Shown: in pieces, positions 23,481-35,090 of the stretch | How positions within the stretch are numbered: the stretch's first letter is position 1 | How the letters are laid out: every line of letters starts with the position of its first letter | DNA from: Cryptomeria japonica | Taxonomy: Eukaryota > Streptophyta > Pinopsida > Cupressales > Cupressaceae | Direction of reading: 5' to 3' | Assembly: GCF_030272615.1 (NCBI RefSeq) | Contig: NC_081408.1 | Coordinates: forward strand, 615,658,476 to 615,722,475 | Length of the DNA stretch: 64,000 nt | Position numbers and translations under genes: made by a program | The notes under the pieces: generated by a model | Databases searched by the model: none | Told to the model about the DNA's origin: nothing | The model's input: the letters and a program-made list of their open reading frames with translations, nothing else

Positions 23481-24658
23481 TGTTGGAATCAATGAACACT
23501 GAGAGGGGGGGGGTGAATCAATGTTTTATAATTTGCAAGCTTATCAAGCTGATTCTTAAACCACCAGATGCATGAGAAAGTAATAAAGTGTAGAAACATA
23601 AAATGAACAACCACACAACCATAACACCAATATTTTTACATGGAAACCCAGAAAGGGAAAAACCATGGTGGGATTGAGAACCCACAATATTACAAAAAGG
23701 GGAAAACACTTGCATTTAGGCTCACTTCCTTATAGTCTAATACAAAATGATTAAAATGTTAACTGAACTAAAGTGTAGCATCTAACTATGCCAAAATACA
23801 GTTCCAGTTAGGCTTTGATTGTCTCCTGTAACTGATCTTTCATTCTACTCTGTCACATGTTGGAGCAACAAAATCTTCACCAAACTTGAAAACTCTCTCA
23901 AATAGACTTCGTTCGCTCATCACACACCTCAAAATCATTAACCAAGTCAATCTTATATATCTACAACATAAAAAAGAATCATTTACTAAGTCGGCTTCCA
24001 AAAACTGCATAATGCGTAACATGAAATGTGTTCCACCTAGTTGGCTCAATCCGATCACAAATCCAAATCAAGACTAAAACAAGATGATAAAATGCTTCCC
24101 ATAAGTCGGCCCAATCACCTCAAATGCAAAACTAATCACCAAAATCATCCTAACAAATCCGCAACACATGTTACTCCAAAATAGCTCTACCCTAGCTAAA
24201 TTGCCAGATACCGGAGCTCTAAACTTGCACACAATTCAACACCAGATATCAGGATCATGAGATATTATGTTTCGAACCTTGAACCAACTGCCTTGATCAC
24301 CGCTACTAAAAATACATCACCAAAATCAAGATGTGCACCATGATTTCATGCTCTACCGGTAACTGTGTTCCACCTTTTAGACTTATGCCTTATGGAGAAT
24401 ATGACTTCTGGTAAACTAATTCTAGTACACTAGTATAATCTGCGAATTGAGTTGCCATCAATGACAACCCCTAAGCAACTATCATGCACCAATTATCACC
24501 AGAACAATGTCTCTTGCCAACACTTTTTAAGTATGGATTTAGTCCAAAGTTTGATATCCTAAAGATTTGAGCAATGGACCCTAACACCAATAATCCCAAG
24601 GTTTATAACAATTGACACAAGCTAGCATTGAGCCTAATCATCAAGAGGATTTCTAACA
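23481..24658 (-). repeat. Element F 5' LTR (about 1178 bp)
   Basis: On the minus strand it would run from TGTTAGAAATCC to GATTCCAACA, giving TGTTAG...CCAACA ends and adjoining the primer-binding site. The CCCCCCCTCTCAGTG run near its end is also seen at the ends of the E LTRs in similar form. The right boundary at 24658 is inferred from the terminal TG alone, since no partner LTR is in the window. Confidence 0.5.
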
Positions 24659-25065
24659 CTAGTGGCACTCAAGTGACATCTTAGGCAGTCACCACAACCT
24701 TATATAGTGAGGTAGCAAGTAAAAATCTCCAAGAAAATTTTGATAGGCTACAAGACAAATAAATTAAGGATTTGGTTAAATTGAATAAAGTTAAATCTAT
24801 TTTGTATTCGCCTTCAACTTGTTGGGACCTCAAAAATTTTGCCTGATTTTGAGGACCCAGGGTCAAAATTTTGGTTATTGCATTTAGAATCACCCTTGTT
24901 GAACAAGCCTTCATTGCTCTTTTTGAGAGCCTACAATTTTTCACCCATGAAGTGTCATGAAAAATCCCTTTGGGGGAGTGTTATTCACCTTTCTAAGATA
25001 CCCTATGATCATTTGCAACTTATTTGGACCAGTTCTAATGAATTTTTTCAAGCCTTTATTTGGAG
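24659..25065. other. Unassigned sequence at the insertion site of D
   Basis: About 400 bp without a supported gene. It contained the target site of D and continues at 54138 on the other side, so the pre-insertion locus can be read by joining 25070 to 54138. Confidence 0.4.
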
Positions 25066-25070
25066 GTCCA
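25066..25070. repeat. Left target-site duplication of D (GTCCA)
   Basis: GTCCA precedes the 5' LTR of D and recurs at 54133-54137 after its 3' LTR. Confidence 0.9.
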
Positions 25071-25436
25071 TGTTAGAGTAATCGAGTCTTTACTTGATTA
25101 ATTAAACAATATTTGTTTAATTCTTTAAGTTCCCTATTATCTCTTTTTACACTTAAGCTAACATTAGGTGCATAATAATTAATTCTTTTATTAATTATTA
25201 TCTGCAAGCCTAGGTTTTCCCTTTTAGGGTTTCTTGACCTATTAGAGGTTAATTTTATTTTCCTTGTATCATTATCACATTACACATTTTGTGAATATTG
25301 AGCTCTAATCTTTTTGAGCATGTTTTTTGTGTTTTGATTTTAGTTATTTTTGCTTCCTTGCTTCTCCTTGTAACAGATTATTCAGCTTGTAGAAGATCTC
25401 TAGGCTCCTATGGTGTTGTGTTTCTCAACTCTCACA
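25071..25436 (+). repeat. Element D 5' LTR (366 bp)
   Basis: It runs from TGTTAGAGTA to AACTCTCACA. Its partner is split at position 9 by element C. AT-rich, with TTAATTATTATCTGC and AGGCTCCTATGGTGTTGTG as landmarks. Confidence 0.95.
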
Positions 25437-25450
25437 TAGTATCAGAGCTT
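25437..25450 (+). other. Primer-binding site of D
   Basis: TAGTATCAGAGCTT follows the LTR directly. It matches the initiator-Met tRNA site TGGTATCAGAGC except for one G-to-A change. Confidence 0.85.
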
Positions 25451-26740
25451 TAGATCTGCAGCTATCTGTTCTTGTTTTGATAATTTTTGCATTGGAAGCA
25501 GATCTGGGGTTTCAGGAAGTTTTTCTTTTGTACTTAGGGATACTTTTTTATGAGCACTTTGGGCCTAAACGGACCTCACCATTGTGCTCAGAAGGCCCAA
25601 AAACCCCTATAGTCATTTAAAACTTGCCTAGTTTTGACTCCTGAGCATCTGAGGGTACTTTTTTCTTCAATACCAGGTCGTACGACCTTGGCACGCAGTG
25701 CGAGAATTTTTTATTTAGAAAAATCAAAAAAATCAAAAGTTTTTACAAAGGTGGAAAAAAATCTTTTTGGAAGGCTTTTTGGCAGTTCAGCGGGTATTGT
25801 ACCTCTGACAGTCCGGCTGCCGGCTGTCCGTATAGCTGACCGGACCTATCAGTCTCGATCCTCACTGGCCCTCTGACCGCTGCCAGCCACTGGCCCTGCC
25901 CTGCTGACCCCCGTCGACCCTCCAACCACTCGTCGGCCCCTCGCCGTCACCACCCAACCTTTGCTGCTGCCACCACTCGGCATCTCCCTGTGCCCACCAC
26001 CCGACCTCCCCCTGCACCACCACCGCCACCGCTCGACCTCTCCCTGCACCATCGCAGCCACCACCCAGCCTCTCCCTATGCCTGGTCGCATCCTCTGCAG
26101 CCTCGCCACTCCGCCGCTCCTCCCCGAAGCACTGCCAGAGCACCACTGAAGCGTCGCCCGAGCACCACTGCCACCTGGCCCCTCCACCAGACCACCACCC
26201 TCTTGCCTTTTTGAGGGGGGGTTCATTTTTTGGCCATATCTTGGGCATCCAAAGTCATTTTTTGGAAAGAAAATAGGAGTTGAAAAGCTGGTTCTGAGAC
26301 AAACCTCGTGGTGTTGGATTTTTTTTTTCGATTTTGCTGTTTGACTGTACTTTTTTTCAGTCAAAGTCGGGTCTTTTTTTTGCACTTCTAGGTTTATAGA
26401 ATGGGCAGTCAGACTCTTTTTTTTGAAAATGAATAGGCATTGGAAAGCTCTCAGCATGCTCTATTCAGATATGTGATCTTGTTTCTCAGAATTTGCATCA
26501 GGTACATGATATTTCAGTTTGACTTTTTTTGCTTATGCACTACTTCCTTCTCATCAATATGTACTAGGGTTTGGGCTTATCTATTGTGGGGGGGTGTTTT
26601 TTTCTCGATTTCTGTCATTTATATCACAAATAAAGAACACTGAAACTCTCAAAACAAACAAACCCTTCTGCATCTTCTGTCTATTTTGAAAGATCACATA
26701 ATGAAAAAAACCAACAAGTAGGTGCAGGTGCAGAGTTTTC
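25451..26740 (+). other. Element D leader with a GC-rich CCACC island
   Basis: Most of the leader is AT-rich, but about 25790-26215 is strongly GC-rich with many CCACC, CTGCC and CGTC words, unlike all its surroundings. Open frames exist on both strands there (for example 26457-25849 minus) because stops are rare in GC-rich DNA. None shows a domain and no homologous copy is in the window, so I do not call a gene. Confidence 0.55.
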
Positions 26741-29700
26741 ATGGCAGTTCCTTTAGTTGAGTTGTTGACTTCACACAACTATCACACCTAGAAGCCCCTC
26801 ATCATGAGGCTTCTTTGGGCATGAGGGTTGTGGTCTTGTTTGGATGTGGTTCAACCTCTCTTGCTGCATCCTTATGAGCTTCTTCAGCACAAAAACAAGA
26901 TGGATGAGGCCATGGGTTTTCTCTCTTTGCATGTCTCTGTCAATCTTATGTTTCACCTTGATGAGTTGCTCACTCCTTGGGCTATGTGGCTAATGTTTGA
27001 GTCTCTCTTTGAGAGGGTTAATGAGATTTAGGCATTACAGATTGAGGCAGAGTTGGTTTCCTTGTCACCTGATTCCTTTCCCACCATTGAGGATTTTTTG
27101 AACAAGATCAAGACAAACATAGAGTGCATTCACCTGATTCTTTTGAAGCTTCAGGGTCATTTTCAGTTTTTTGCCTTTACTTTCTACTCCACCATGGATG
27201 GCTTGGGTGCTCATTTCACCATGCCTACCTTTGATGTTTTTTGTGAGCATTTATCTCATGAGCAATCTCATCTTTCTCAGTTGGATATGCTCTCAGGATC
27301 CAAGAACAAAACATTGGTTGCTCAGTCCTCTAAGGAGAAGCAAAAGCAGAAACTGAAGCCAAAGATTAATTCTACAGGCAGTGAGCATTCCTCCAAGCCT
27401 CCTCCTAAGTCTGATTCTAAACCACCATTTCCTCCGAAACACGAGAAATCTTCACAGTCTGGTGAGTCTTCCTCCAAGACTAAGAAGAAATCAAAAGACA
27501 CTTGAAGTTTCTGTGGCAAGGAAGGACATCCAATTTCCAGGTGTTGGAAATGCTTAGAGACTTTAGAGGAAGCCATGCAGCAGCATCACATCTCCTCACC
27601 TCAGGCGTCTTCTCCTTCCACAGGGAAAGGTCATGCTCTCACTGCTCAAGCTTTGACTTATGGGTCCACATGGATACTTGATTCTGGTTCTTCTCACCAT
27701 ATGACTCACACTCAGTAGTTGGTTACTTCTCTTGGCTCTTGTGGTACTTCACAGATTGCAGTGGGTGACTTAGTTCAACTTTTAGTCTTGGGTTCAGGTT
27801 CTGTCTCTTTGGATGGGGGTACTCTGCAGGATGTTCTAGTTTTCCCTGACATCTTGACGAACCTCCAGTCCATCTATTTGATTTGCTATTCTGGCTTTGG
27901 TAAGACAGTTGAGTTCTCACCACATGATGTGGTTATTTGGGACCTCCATGACTCTGATTTGGTTGTGGCTACTGAGAGTGTTGATATTGCATCTCATCTA
28001 TATAGATTTGATGGATTTTAGCCCTCTGTAGGTGCAAGTTCATCTCTTATAGCATATGCAGTTTCAGTGAGTAAGCTTTGGCATGAGCACTTGGACCATG
28101 TCAATTACAGATATCTTTAGCAGATGAGTACACTTCCACTTGTTCTTGGGCTCCCACAGATTTCTTGCACTGATGGTGTTTGTCATGGTTGTGTTCTTGG
28201 CAAGCATCACAGAGATCCCTTTCTGAAGGGAAGAGCCCCTCGTGCTTTGGCACCCTTGGAGTTGATTCACAGTGATCTCATGTCATTTTCCACTCCTTTT
28301 TCTAGGGCCAAGTATGTACTCACTTTAATTGATGACTTCTCCAGATGCACATGGGTGTACTTTCTTAAGTACAAGTCTGATGTCTTTGATTCATTTTGAA
28401 TCTTCAAGAAATTTGTAGAGAAGCAAATTTGGCTATTCTATTCAGCAGATACATACAGATAATGGGGGGAGTATGTGAATCAGGCTTTCAGATATTTTTG
28501 CACTGAGCATGGTTTGCAGCATCGGTTTATTGTTCCCAACAGCCCTCGGCAGAATGGTGTCGCTGAGAACAAGAACAAAACTTTATGGGAGATGGAAAAT
28601 TGTATGATTTAGTCCAGGTCCATGGATTCATCTTTTTGGGCTGAGGTAGTAGATTGTGCCAACTATATTCAGAATCAAAAGCCTCACAAGGCGATTCGAC
28701 ATATGACTCCTGAGGAGGCTTGGTCTCATGACAAGCCTGATGTTTCTTTTTTCTGAGTATTTTGCAGTGAGGCATGGGCTTTTATTCCTGATTCTCAAAG
28801 GAAAGCCATGGAGAGGAAGAGTCAACCCCTCATTTTTATTGGCTACTGTGAGGATGTTAAGGCATACAAGTTGTTTGATCCTGATTCTAGAGAGGTCCTA
28901 TTTCGACGAGATGTTCAGTTTGATGAGCGCCTTCCCACAGTGGATACCCCGACTCCATTGTCTACTCCTCTGCCTACTCCTTCCATTTCATCTCTTCAAG
29001 ATTATTTTAAGGATGATTCAAATTATGGTGTTGATGATCCACCATCCCCACCTCCACCTGCTCCACCTCAGATGCCCAAGTGGGCTTGCTTTACTATTAA
29101 GGTGGCAGGTTCTATGGCCGGTGATCCTTCAGATACTCGTCGCACCCGTTCTCATACTGTGGGTTCTAGTCTTTTGAGTCATGCCATTTCAAATGATCCT
29201 CCAAAGTTTTTAGAGGCTACAAGACACCTTGAGTGGGATTGTGCTATGGAGGAGGAGTATTCTTCTTTGATGAGGAATCATACTTGGGATCTCTGTCCTC
29301 TTCCTAAGGGTAGAAAGATGGTTAGGTGTCAATGGGTGTATCGCACTAAGATGGTTAGGTGTCATTGTTTGTATCGCACTAAGTATGCTGCTAATGGTTT
29401 CATTGATAAGTACAAAGAACATCTTTTTGTGAAGGGTTTCTCATAGGTTGAGGGTATTGATTACATCGAGACCTTTTCCCCTATCACTAAGATGAACTCT
29501 ATTCACTTTGTACTATCTCTTGCAGCTTCTCATGGATGGTATATTTTTTAGATGGATGTGAAGAGTGCCTTCTTGCATGGGGACCTACATGAGGAAATCT
29601 ATATGGAGCAGCCTCAGGGATTTAAGCAAGATAGTTATTTGGTTTTTAGACTTCGGCGTTCATTGTATGGTCTCAAACAGGCCCCTCGGGCTTGGTATGA

Positions 29701-30889
29701 GAAGATGGATTCTTTCTTGCTCTCCACTGGTTTCACCCACAGTCATTTTGATCAAACAGTGCATATTCAACTTCTTGAGGGTGAGATCCTAATTCTTGTG
29801 CTATATGTTGATGATCTCCTCATCACAGGTAGCTCATCCTCTATGATTCAGCATATTCAACGAGCCTTGATGGACTAGTTTGAGATGAAAGACCTTGGTT
29901 TTTTGCACTATTTCCTTGGTCTTCAAGTGATTCAATCTTCTGATGGGATCTACATTTACCAATAGAAGTATGCTCTTGACATGCTTCAGTGCTTTGGTAT
30001 GCTTGATTTCAAGCCTAATCCCACTCCATTTCAGTCAGGGGTTGTTTTGATTCCTACTAGTCCCAATCCTTCAGTAGATTCTATACTTTACAGGCAGTTG
30101 GTTGGCAGTTTGTTGTACCTGACTCACACCCATCCTGATCTTTCCTTTGCGGTTGGCCTTGTCTCTCGATTCACACATGATCCTCATGAGAGTCATTGGC
30201 AAGGTGAAAAACATATTCTATGGTACATTCAGGGCTCTAGTTCTCATGGCATTCAATACACATTAGGGGAACCTCACATTGTTGGCTACACTGACTCAGA
30301 TTGGGCTGGTGATGTCATTGATCGGAAGTCTACTTCTGGCTTTGTTTTCTATCTTGGCTCTGGTCCTATCACATGGTCTTGCAAGAAGCAGACTACTCAT
30401 GCATTATCATCTACAGAGGCTGAGTACCAAGCTGTTGTGCTCGACAATCAGGAGTTCTTATGGCTTTGACAGTTGATGACTGAGTTTGGTTTTCCTCCTA
30501 ATAGTCCCACTATTCTTTGGTGTGACAATTAGAGTGCTATTCATATTTCCCGCAACCCGGTAGAGCATCAACAAACAAAGCAAATTGAGCTTCACATGCA
30601 TTTCATCTGCTAGTTGATTTAGGATGGTTCTCTCATTCTGGAGTACATTCCCACTACCGAGCAGGTTGCAGACATCTTCACGAAACCTTTTGCATCGTCA
30701 CGCTATCTTCAGTTGCACTCTATGCTTGGGATGAAGGAAGTTGTCCTTGGGGGTCTTTATGAGGCTTTCCTTCCTTCTTATTCTTCTTTCAGCATCTTCT
30801 TTTATCTCTTTTTGGAGAGGATTTTTTTACCACTAGGTTTTCTCCTTTTTCTCTGTTTCATAGAGAGTTCATTGTATTTGGGTACCTGA
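26741..30889 (+). pseudogene. Element D gag-pol polyprotein (copia), broken by stops only
   Basis: One frame of about 1,382 codons from ATG at 26741 to TGA at 30887-30889. In order: gag (VQPLLLHPYELLQHKNKMDE, TIEDFLNKIKT); zinc knuckle at 27503-27544, in which the first Cys codon is now TGA; retropepsin WILDSGSSHHMT at 27671-27706; integrase with HEHLDH and CHGC near 28084-28195, then LIDDFSRCTWVYF and NSPRQNGVAENKN; RT with MDVKSAFLHGDLHEEIYMEQ at 29552 and YVDD at 29804-29815; RNase H with YTDSDWAGD near 30285 and ALSSTEAEYQA near 30402; and a tail ending DIFTKPFASSRYLQLHSMLG. About 18 premature stops are present, nearly all TAG or TGA at expected CAG, CGA or TGG codons. The only frame change I find is a +1/-1 pair near 28430-28470 that cancels. 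Confidence 0.9.
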
Positions 30890-32586
30890 TTGATGGGATG
30901 GGGAAGGGATAGACTAGCCTAGTCTATGCTCTTGGATCCTTTCCTCTGGATCACCTAGTGTTCTCCACACACCCTAGGGTCTCTAGGACTTCCTTTGCTT
31001 GAGGAATCCCCTGACCTTGCCCAATCCACCCACCAATGAGTTGCAATGCTGCTCCTGAGGTCTCACCTACTCATGAGACTCACAACCCCTTACTATGGAT
31101 AATAAGGGCTAGGCTTGTTCCACACCTTCCAAGGTCTTAGCAAGGTTTTAATAGGTCTCATTCAAGGTCTTTCCACCCATTCATGTGCTTCCAAGAGGTT
31201 TCAAGCCTTCAACCCCTTACCGATTTCACAAATTTGGGTTTTTGCCTTCAAATAGGGCTACAAGGATTAGGACCAATTAGGCCTCCTACCCGGTCCTTTA
31301 GGGCTTCCTCTCACAAACAATGCACAAAAAACCCAAACTCCCAAAATGGACTACCATTCATTTGGCAAGGACTCAAGGATTTTGTAGGTTTTAGGTCTCC
31401 AAGTGTCCGTACACTATCCTAGGTGGATTTTAAGGTTTTCAAGGGTTTTTGTGAGGGTTTTTAGGGTCTGCCTGGGTCACAGTGGGTGTTTTATGTTCTA
31501 GCCTCCTTGTTTGGATTGGTGGAGGCTCCTCCTTCACACAAATGATGCTTCACTCACTCCTCTACTCCTCCTCCAAAGGATGCACTCTCCTCTGACCAAC
31601 CTTGCTCTTCAAGACCTCTGCAATTTGACCTCTCCTAGTCAGGCACTGTCCAGTCTCACCTAGGAGTGGGTCTTGGTTTGGCCTCCTTGCACTTACAAGG
31701 GCCCTTCTTGTATGGGAATATAGTATAGGGTCTTCACTTCCATTCCCCATGGTTTCATGGTGATTCCACAATGGGGAATGGAATTAAGACTTCATTTGCA
31801 CAAACCAGTCTAAAACTGGGTAGAGAAAAGACAGTTTACAAACTATTTACAACACACCCAACCTGCAGATTGAAAAACTAATCTAAACACTTAAAATGGA
31901 AGTATTTACACCAAAGAAGACATCTCACATATTTTTGCATGCAAATCAATCCATTAACTTTCTCGGTAGCTTCATTCAAACTGACTGGTAACCAACAAAT
32001 AGTCACAATCAAGCTTTTCTTGCTTGAGCCGTACAATCTCTGGCATCCAACCCATTAACTTAGGGTTTACAAATACTTATACCACCTTTGCCTCAATTTG
32101 TGTGCCCTTTTTATGGTTTTCCATGCCAAACTAAGGATTTAGACCTCCTGGTGGAAAAGTTGCTTGACAACTCAATGTTGCTCAAAAGTTGCTTGACAAC
32201 TTTTAAAAGTTGTCATGCAACTTTTGAGCGACTTTCTCAATGTTGCTTTTTATGACTCCTAAACCCACATTGGGCCAACCTAAGGACACCACCATGTTAT
32301 GAAGGACCCCTAAACACCACAAAGATACACATACCCTCCATTTTCAAGAAAATCTCAATCTTGACTTCTGACCCCTAAGATCTCCTCTAGGACCCTAATT
32401 AGGACCTATGAGCACTTGGCTCATTATTTTATATACAAAGGCTTCATAAGAAGCATAATACCAACAAAAAAAAAGGAGGGAGAGCTTGAAAGGGTGCTCC
32501 TACACCACTAATCAGGCCTTGTTGTTGGGACCATCTTTCCTGCTTTCAGTAGCTGTTCTAGGTTTTAGCTTCTCTCTAAGTCTAGC
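30890..32586 (+). other. Element D tail between pol and purine tract, non-coding
   Basis: About 1.7 kb, unusually long for copia, pyrimidine-rich with many ACACCCTAGGG and CCTCC words. No coding signal was found. It contains the large palindrome at 32180-32229. A further old insertion here cannot be excluded, but I saw no LTR or duplicated ends. Confidence 0.5.
32180..32229. repeat. Near-perfect 50-bp palindrome in D tail
   Basis: GCTCAAAAGTTGCTTGACAA plus CTTTT is followed without spacer by its reverse complement; 24 of 25 pairs match. The phrase TTGCTTGACAACT also occurs as a direct repeat just upstream at about 32160. It would fold as a long hairpin in RNA. Confidence 0.85.
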
Positions 32587-32597
32587 TTAAGGGAGGG
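32587..32597 (+). other. Polypurine tract of D
   Basis: TTAAGGGAGGG abuts the TG of the 3' LTR, the usual copia arrangement. Confidence 0.8.
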
Positions 32598-32606
32598 TGT
32601 TAGAGT
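32598..32606 (+). repeat. Element D 3' LTR, first 9 bp
   Basis: TGTTAGAGT equals the start of 25071. Its last five bases AGAGT are the left target duplication of C. The LTR resumes at 53776. Confidence 0.93.
32602..32606. repeat. Left target-site duplication of C (AGAGT)
   Basis: AGAGT recurs at 53771-53775, immediately after the other LTR of C. Confidence 0.92.
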
Positions 32607-32978
32607 TGTAGCGTAGAAATTAGGAATCATCACAAGATAAGTAGATCAATCAAAACACAAGACATGATAACTCAATCATGAGAGCACTCATTGCAAATGA
32701 ACCTAATCCTAAACACACTCAATAGAGATATGAAAACAAAGCATTCAAAATGAAAGATTATGCAAACCAAATGCAGAATTGAATGCTCCTTCCATGCGGC
32801 TCCATTGTTCTTCTTTCCTCTTCAATGGATTTGTGGATCTCACCTACAAGTGCACATACAATTGAAAGCAAGATTGATGAAAAGCTCAAGAGTACTAGAA
32901 GCGTAAGTTCAATAGTCTTATAAGAATTCGGATTCGGGATTAAGATTCAAGATTCAAGATTAGCTTTGATTGAAAATC

Positions 32979-33002
32979 ATCCAATTTATAGAAGAATTGG
33001 AT
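32979..33002 (-). promoter_or_regulatory. TATA-like element within a palindrome, C LTR
   Basis: The minus strand reads AATTCTTCTATAAATTGG, with ATCCAATT and AATTGGAT as 8-bp arms. It is about 1.28 kb from the element-strand start of the LTR, leaving some 350 bp for R and U5. The same block is present in the right LTR near 44700-44724 and, altered, in C2. Confidence 0.45.
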
Positions 33003-33657
33003 AAATGACAAGATTAGCATGATGCAATTCAAATGGAAATTGCAAATCAATATGACAAATTATGACAAATTATGCACTTTCCATGCACAATTTGATTGAT
33101 TGATAATTGATGACAAATTATGACACATTCTATGTCAAAATTGATTGATTGTCAATTATGACAATTTCATGACAAATTGAAATGTCATTCCCATAGAATT
33201 AGGAGATGAAATAGGAGGGAAAAGAATTAAGAAATTAAGAAAATTAGAAAAATTGAAATTGATGACAATTAGGAATTAGAAATTGATGGAAATTAGAATT
33301 TAGTGAATTAGAAGAAATTAGGTAAATTAATTAACAATTTGTCATTTATTAATTAATTTACAAGACGAAGAATAATTAGCCAATTAAATAAAGATTTAAT
33401 TGTAACTTAGGATTAATAAATAATTTAGTAATCCTAGAGGAAGAAATGGCAAATTAGGTTAAATGAATAAATCATAAAACCCTAGAAGACGAATTAGAAA
33501 TGCGAAAATGACAATTAGGTCTTGATTGAAGGTAATTAATGTCATGATTTTGAATTGATAAATGACCAGTGCGACAAAATGATTTGATTAAGAAAATGCG
33601 CCAATTGACGAGGAACAATGACAAATTGATCCAAATTGACATAATTGAGACAAACAA

Positions 33658-33860
33658 CGATCGATGACAAATCGGTCGCAAAATGACAAAATTGATAAGA
33701 GGACAACGATCGATGACAGAATATATTGCAAAATGATAGGATTGAAAATGACCACGATCGATGATAAATCGATTGCAAATGACAAGATCGAACATGACAA
33801 CGATCGATGACAAATCGATCGTAAAACGACAAGATTGATAAACCAATCGCCAGATGATAA
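33658..33860 (-). repeat. CGATCGATG array in the C LTR U3
   Basis: CGATCGATG starts at 33658, 33707, 33755 and 33801, spaced 46-49 bp, each followed by a variably decayed ACAAATCGATCG and a GACAAGATTGA spacer. The right LTR has the same four at 53157, 53206, 53254 and 53300, and C2 has an expanded version. These are candidate enhancer repeats. Confidence 0.75.
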
Positions 33861-34271
33861 GATTGAAAAGAGGACAAAACCCTAAGTAGGATTGACGATG
33901 TCCAAAATGATAAGATTGATGATAAGATTGATAAGAGAGCAATGATTGATGACAAATCAATCGCAAGATTGACAGGAGGACAAAACCCTAATTAGGATTG
34001 ATGATGTCCAAAATGATGACAAATTAGCACGCACATTGATGCAACAAGATAAGTTCGATCAAAATCATGATTGGATAATGTTGTCGACAAGACCAAATTT
34101 GAAAGCGAGACAGAATGAAGAATGTAGAAGAATGACTCGATGCTCACAAATGATAAAAACCAAGTGCGTGACATAGGAGAAATGTTAATGCGACGCAAAA
34201 ACCTAAAATGAGGCAATGCGCAAATGTTAAAGTATGACTCCGCAAGCGTTGACCATTTTTAGGTGTCTACA

Positions 34272-34288
34272 TTTTGCCCCTCTTTGAG
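34272..34288 (-). other. Polypurine tract of C
   Basis: The minus strand reads TCAAAGAGGGGCAAAA directly before the element-strand TG of the 3' LTR. It is similar in form to the AAAGTGGGGGCTAAA tract of A/B. Confidence 0.75.
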
Positions 34289-35090
34289 ACAATGCGATTT
34301 TAAGCGTTGTTTCAAAGAACAATAATGAAAATTCCCCAGACAATAATAATGACATATGCATGCCCCCTCGAGAAATTGGCCGGAAACATACAGAAAAGAG
34401 GCCAATTGATCGATAAAAATGATAGGATCGAACGGACTAACAATCGGAGATCGGATGCATGAAGGACAAGCAATGTAAGATGCAAAAGACCGTGACAAAC
34501 ATAAGATGGAGAAGATGCATGTCCATCTATGCAATGACAAAAAGCTATAAATGAGACCAAGAGGGTGAAAATTGCTCATTTTTACTAGCCAAAGAGGAGG
34601 ATTTGTTGCTCTGGACAAGGACACTTGCAGAGAGATGGCGAACATTCCCATGGCGGATCACCTTGGAGAATGTGTACGCACATTCAGACGACCTAACGAC
34701 GTAGGAGCAGCGGTATGTATCTCGAAAACCCATGTTTTGAATTTCATGAATTTTGATGGCTTACGGGACATTGCGGGGCCCACAGGGGATGCAAAAATGG
34801 ACTCCTGCACTTGTGTCATCTAGTTATGCGCTTGTGTAGGGAGTTTTGCACTTGTGTAGGAAGATACAAGCGCAGGTCACCTGACACAAGCACAAGTTAG
34901 AAGACACAGGCGCAAGTGTGCATAAATGACCCAATTTTAACTCAAAATTGCATGCAAATGACTTGAAAAGGGGGGACAAGGGTGAGATAGGGCAATGCAG
35001 ATGAAAAACACTCTGATTGAGACATGAAAAAGAGGATATGCAACTTGTAGGAGCAAACCCTAGAACTGACAAAATGATGCCCCTATTGTG
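34289..35090. other. Element C region between purine tract and PMD gene
   Basis: Non-coding. At 34805-34920 there is a cluster of ACACAAGCGCAAG-like words: three in inverted orientation (GCACTTGTGT, GCGCTTGTGT, GCACTTGTGT), then four in direct orientation (ACAAGCGCAG, ACACAAGCACAAG, ACACAGGCGCAAG). It may be the promoter and leader of the plus-strand gene that follows. Confidence 0.55.

Larger units (their letters stand above)
32607..34271 (-). repeat. Element C 3' LTR (left copy, 1665 bp)
   Basis: On the plus strand it runs from TGTAGCGTAGAAATT to TTTAGGTGTCTACA. On the element strand it starts TGTAGACACCTAAAAATGG. A minus-strand TATA-like CTATAAATT is at about 32984-32992, inside a palindrome (ATCCAATT...AATTGGAT). 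The CGATCGATG array is at 33658-33830. Confidence 0.95.

Noticed and set aside
25849-26457. 202-codon minus-strand frame in the D leader
   Set aside because: Explained by low stop density in a GC-rich block; Gly/Arg/Trp-rich translation without pattern, antisense to the element.
30890-32586. A further nested element in the D tail
   Set aside because: No LTR pair, terminal inverted repeat or target duplication could be found by eye.
35074-35090. Earlier start codons for the PMD gene (ATG at 35074 and 35077, GTG at 35088)
   Set aside because: The ATGs are out of frame and close at once; GTG is not an expected plant start. ATG at 35091 is kept.
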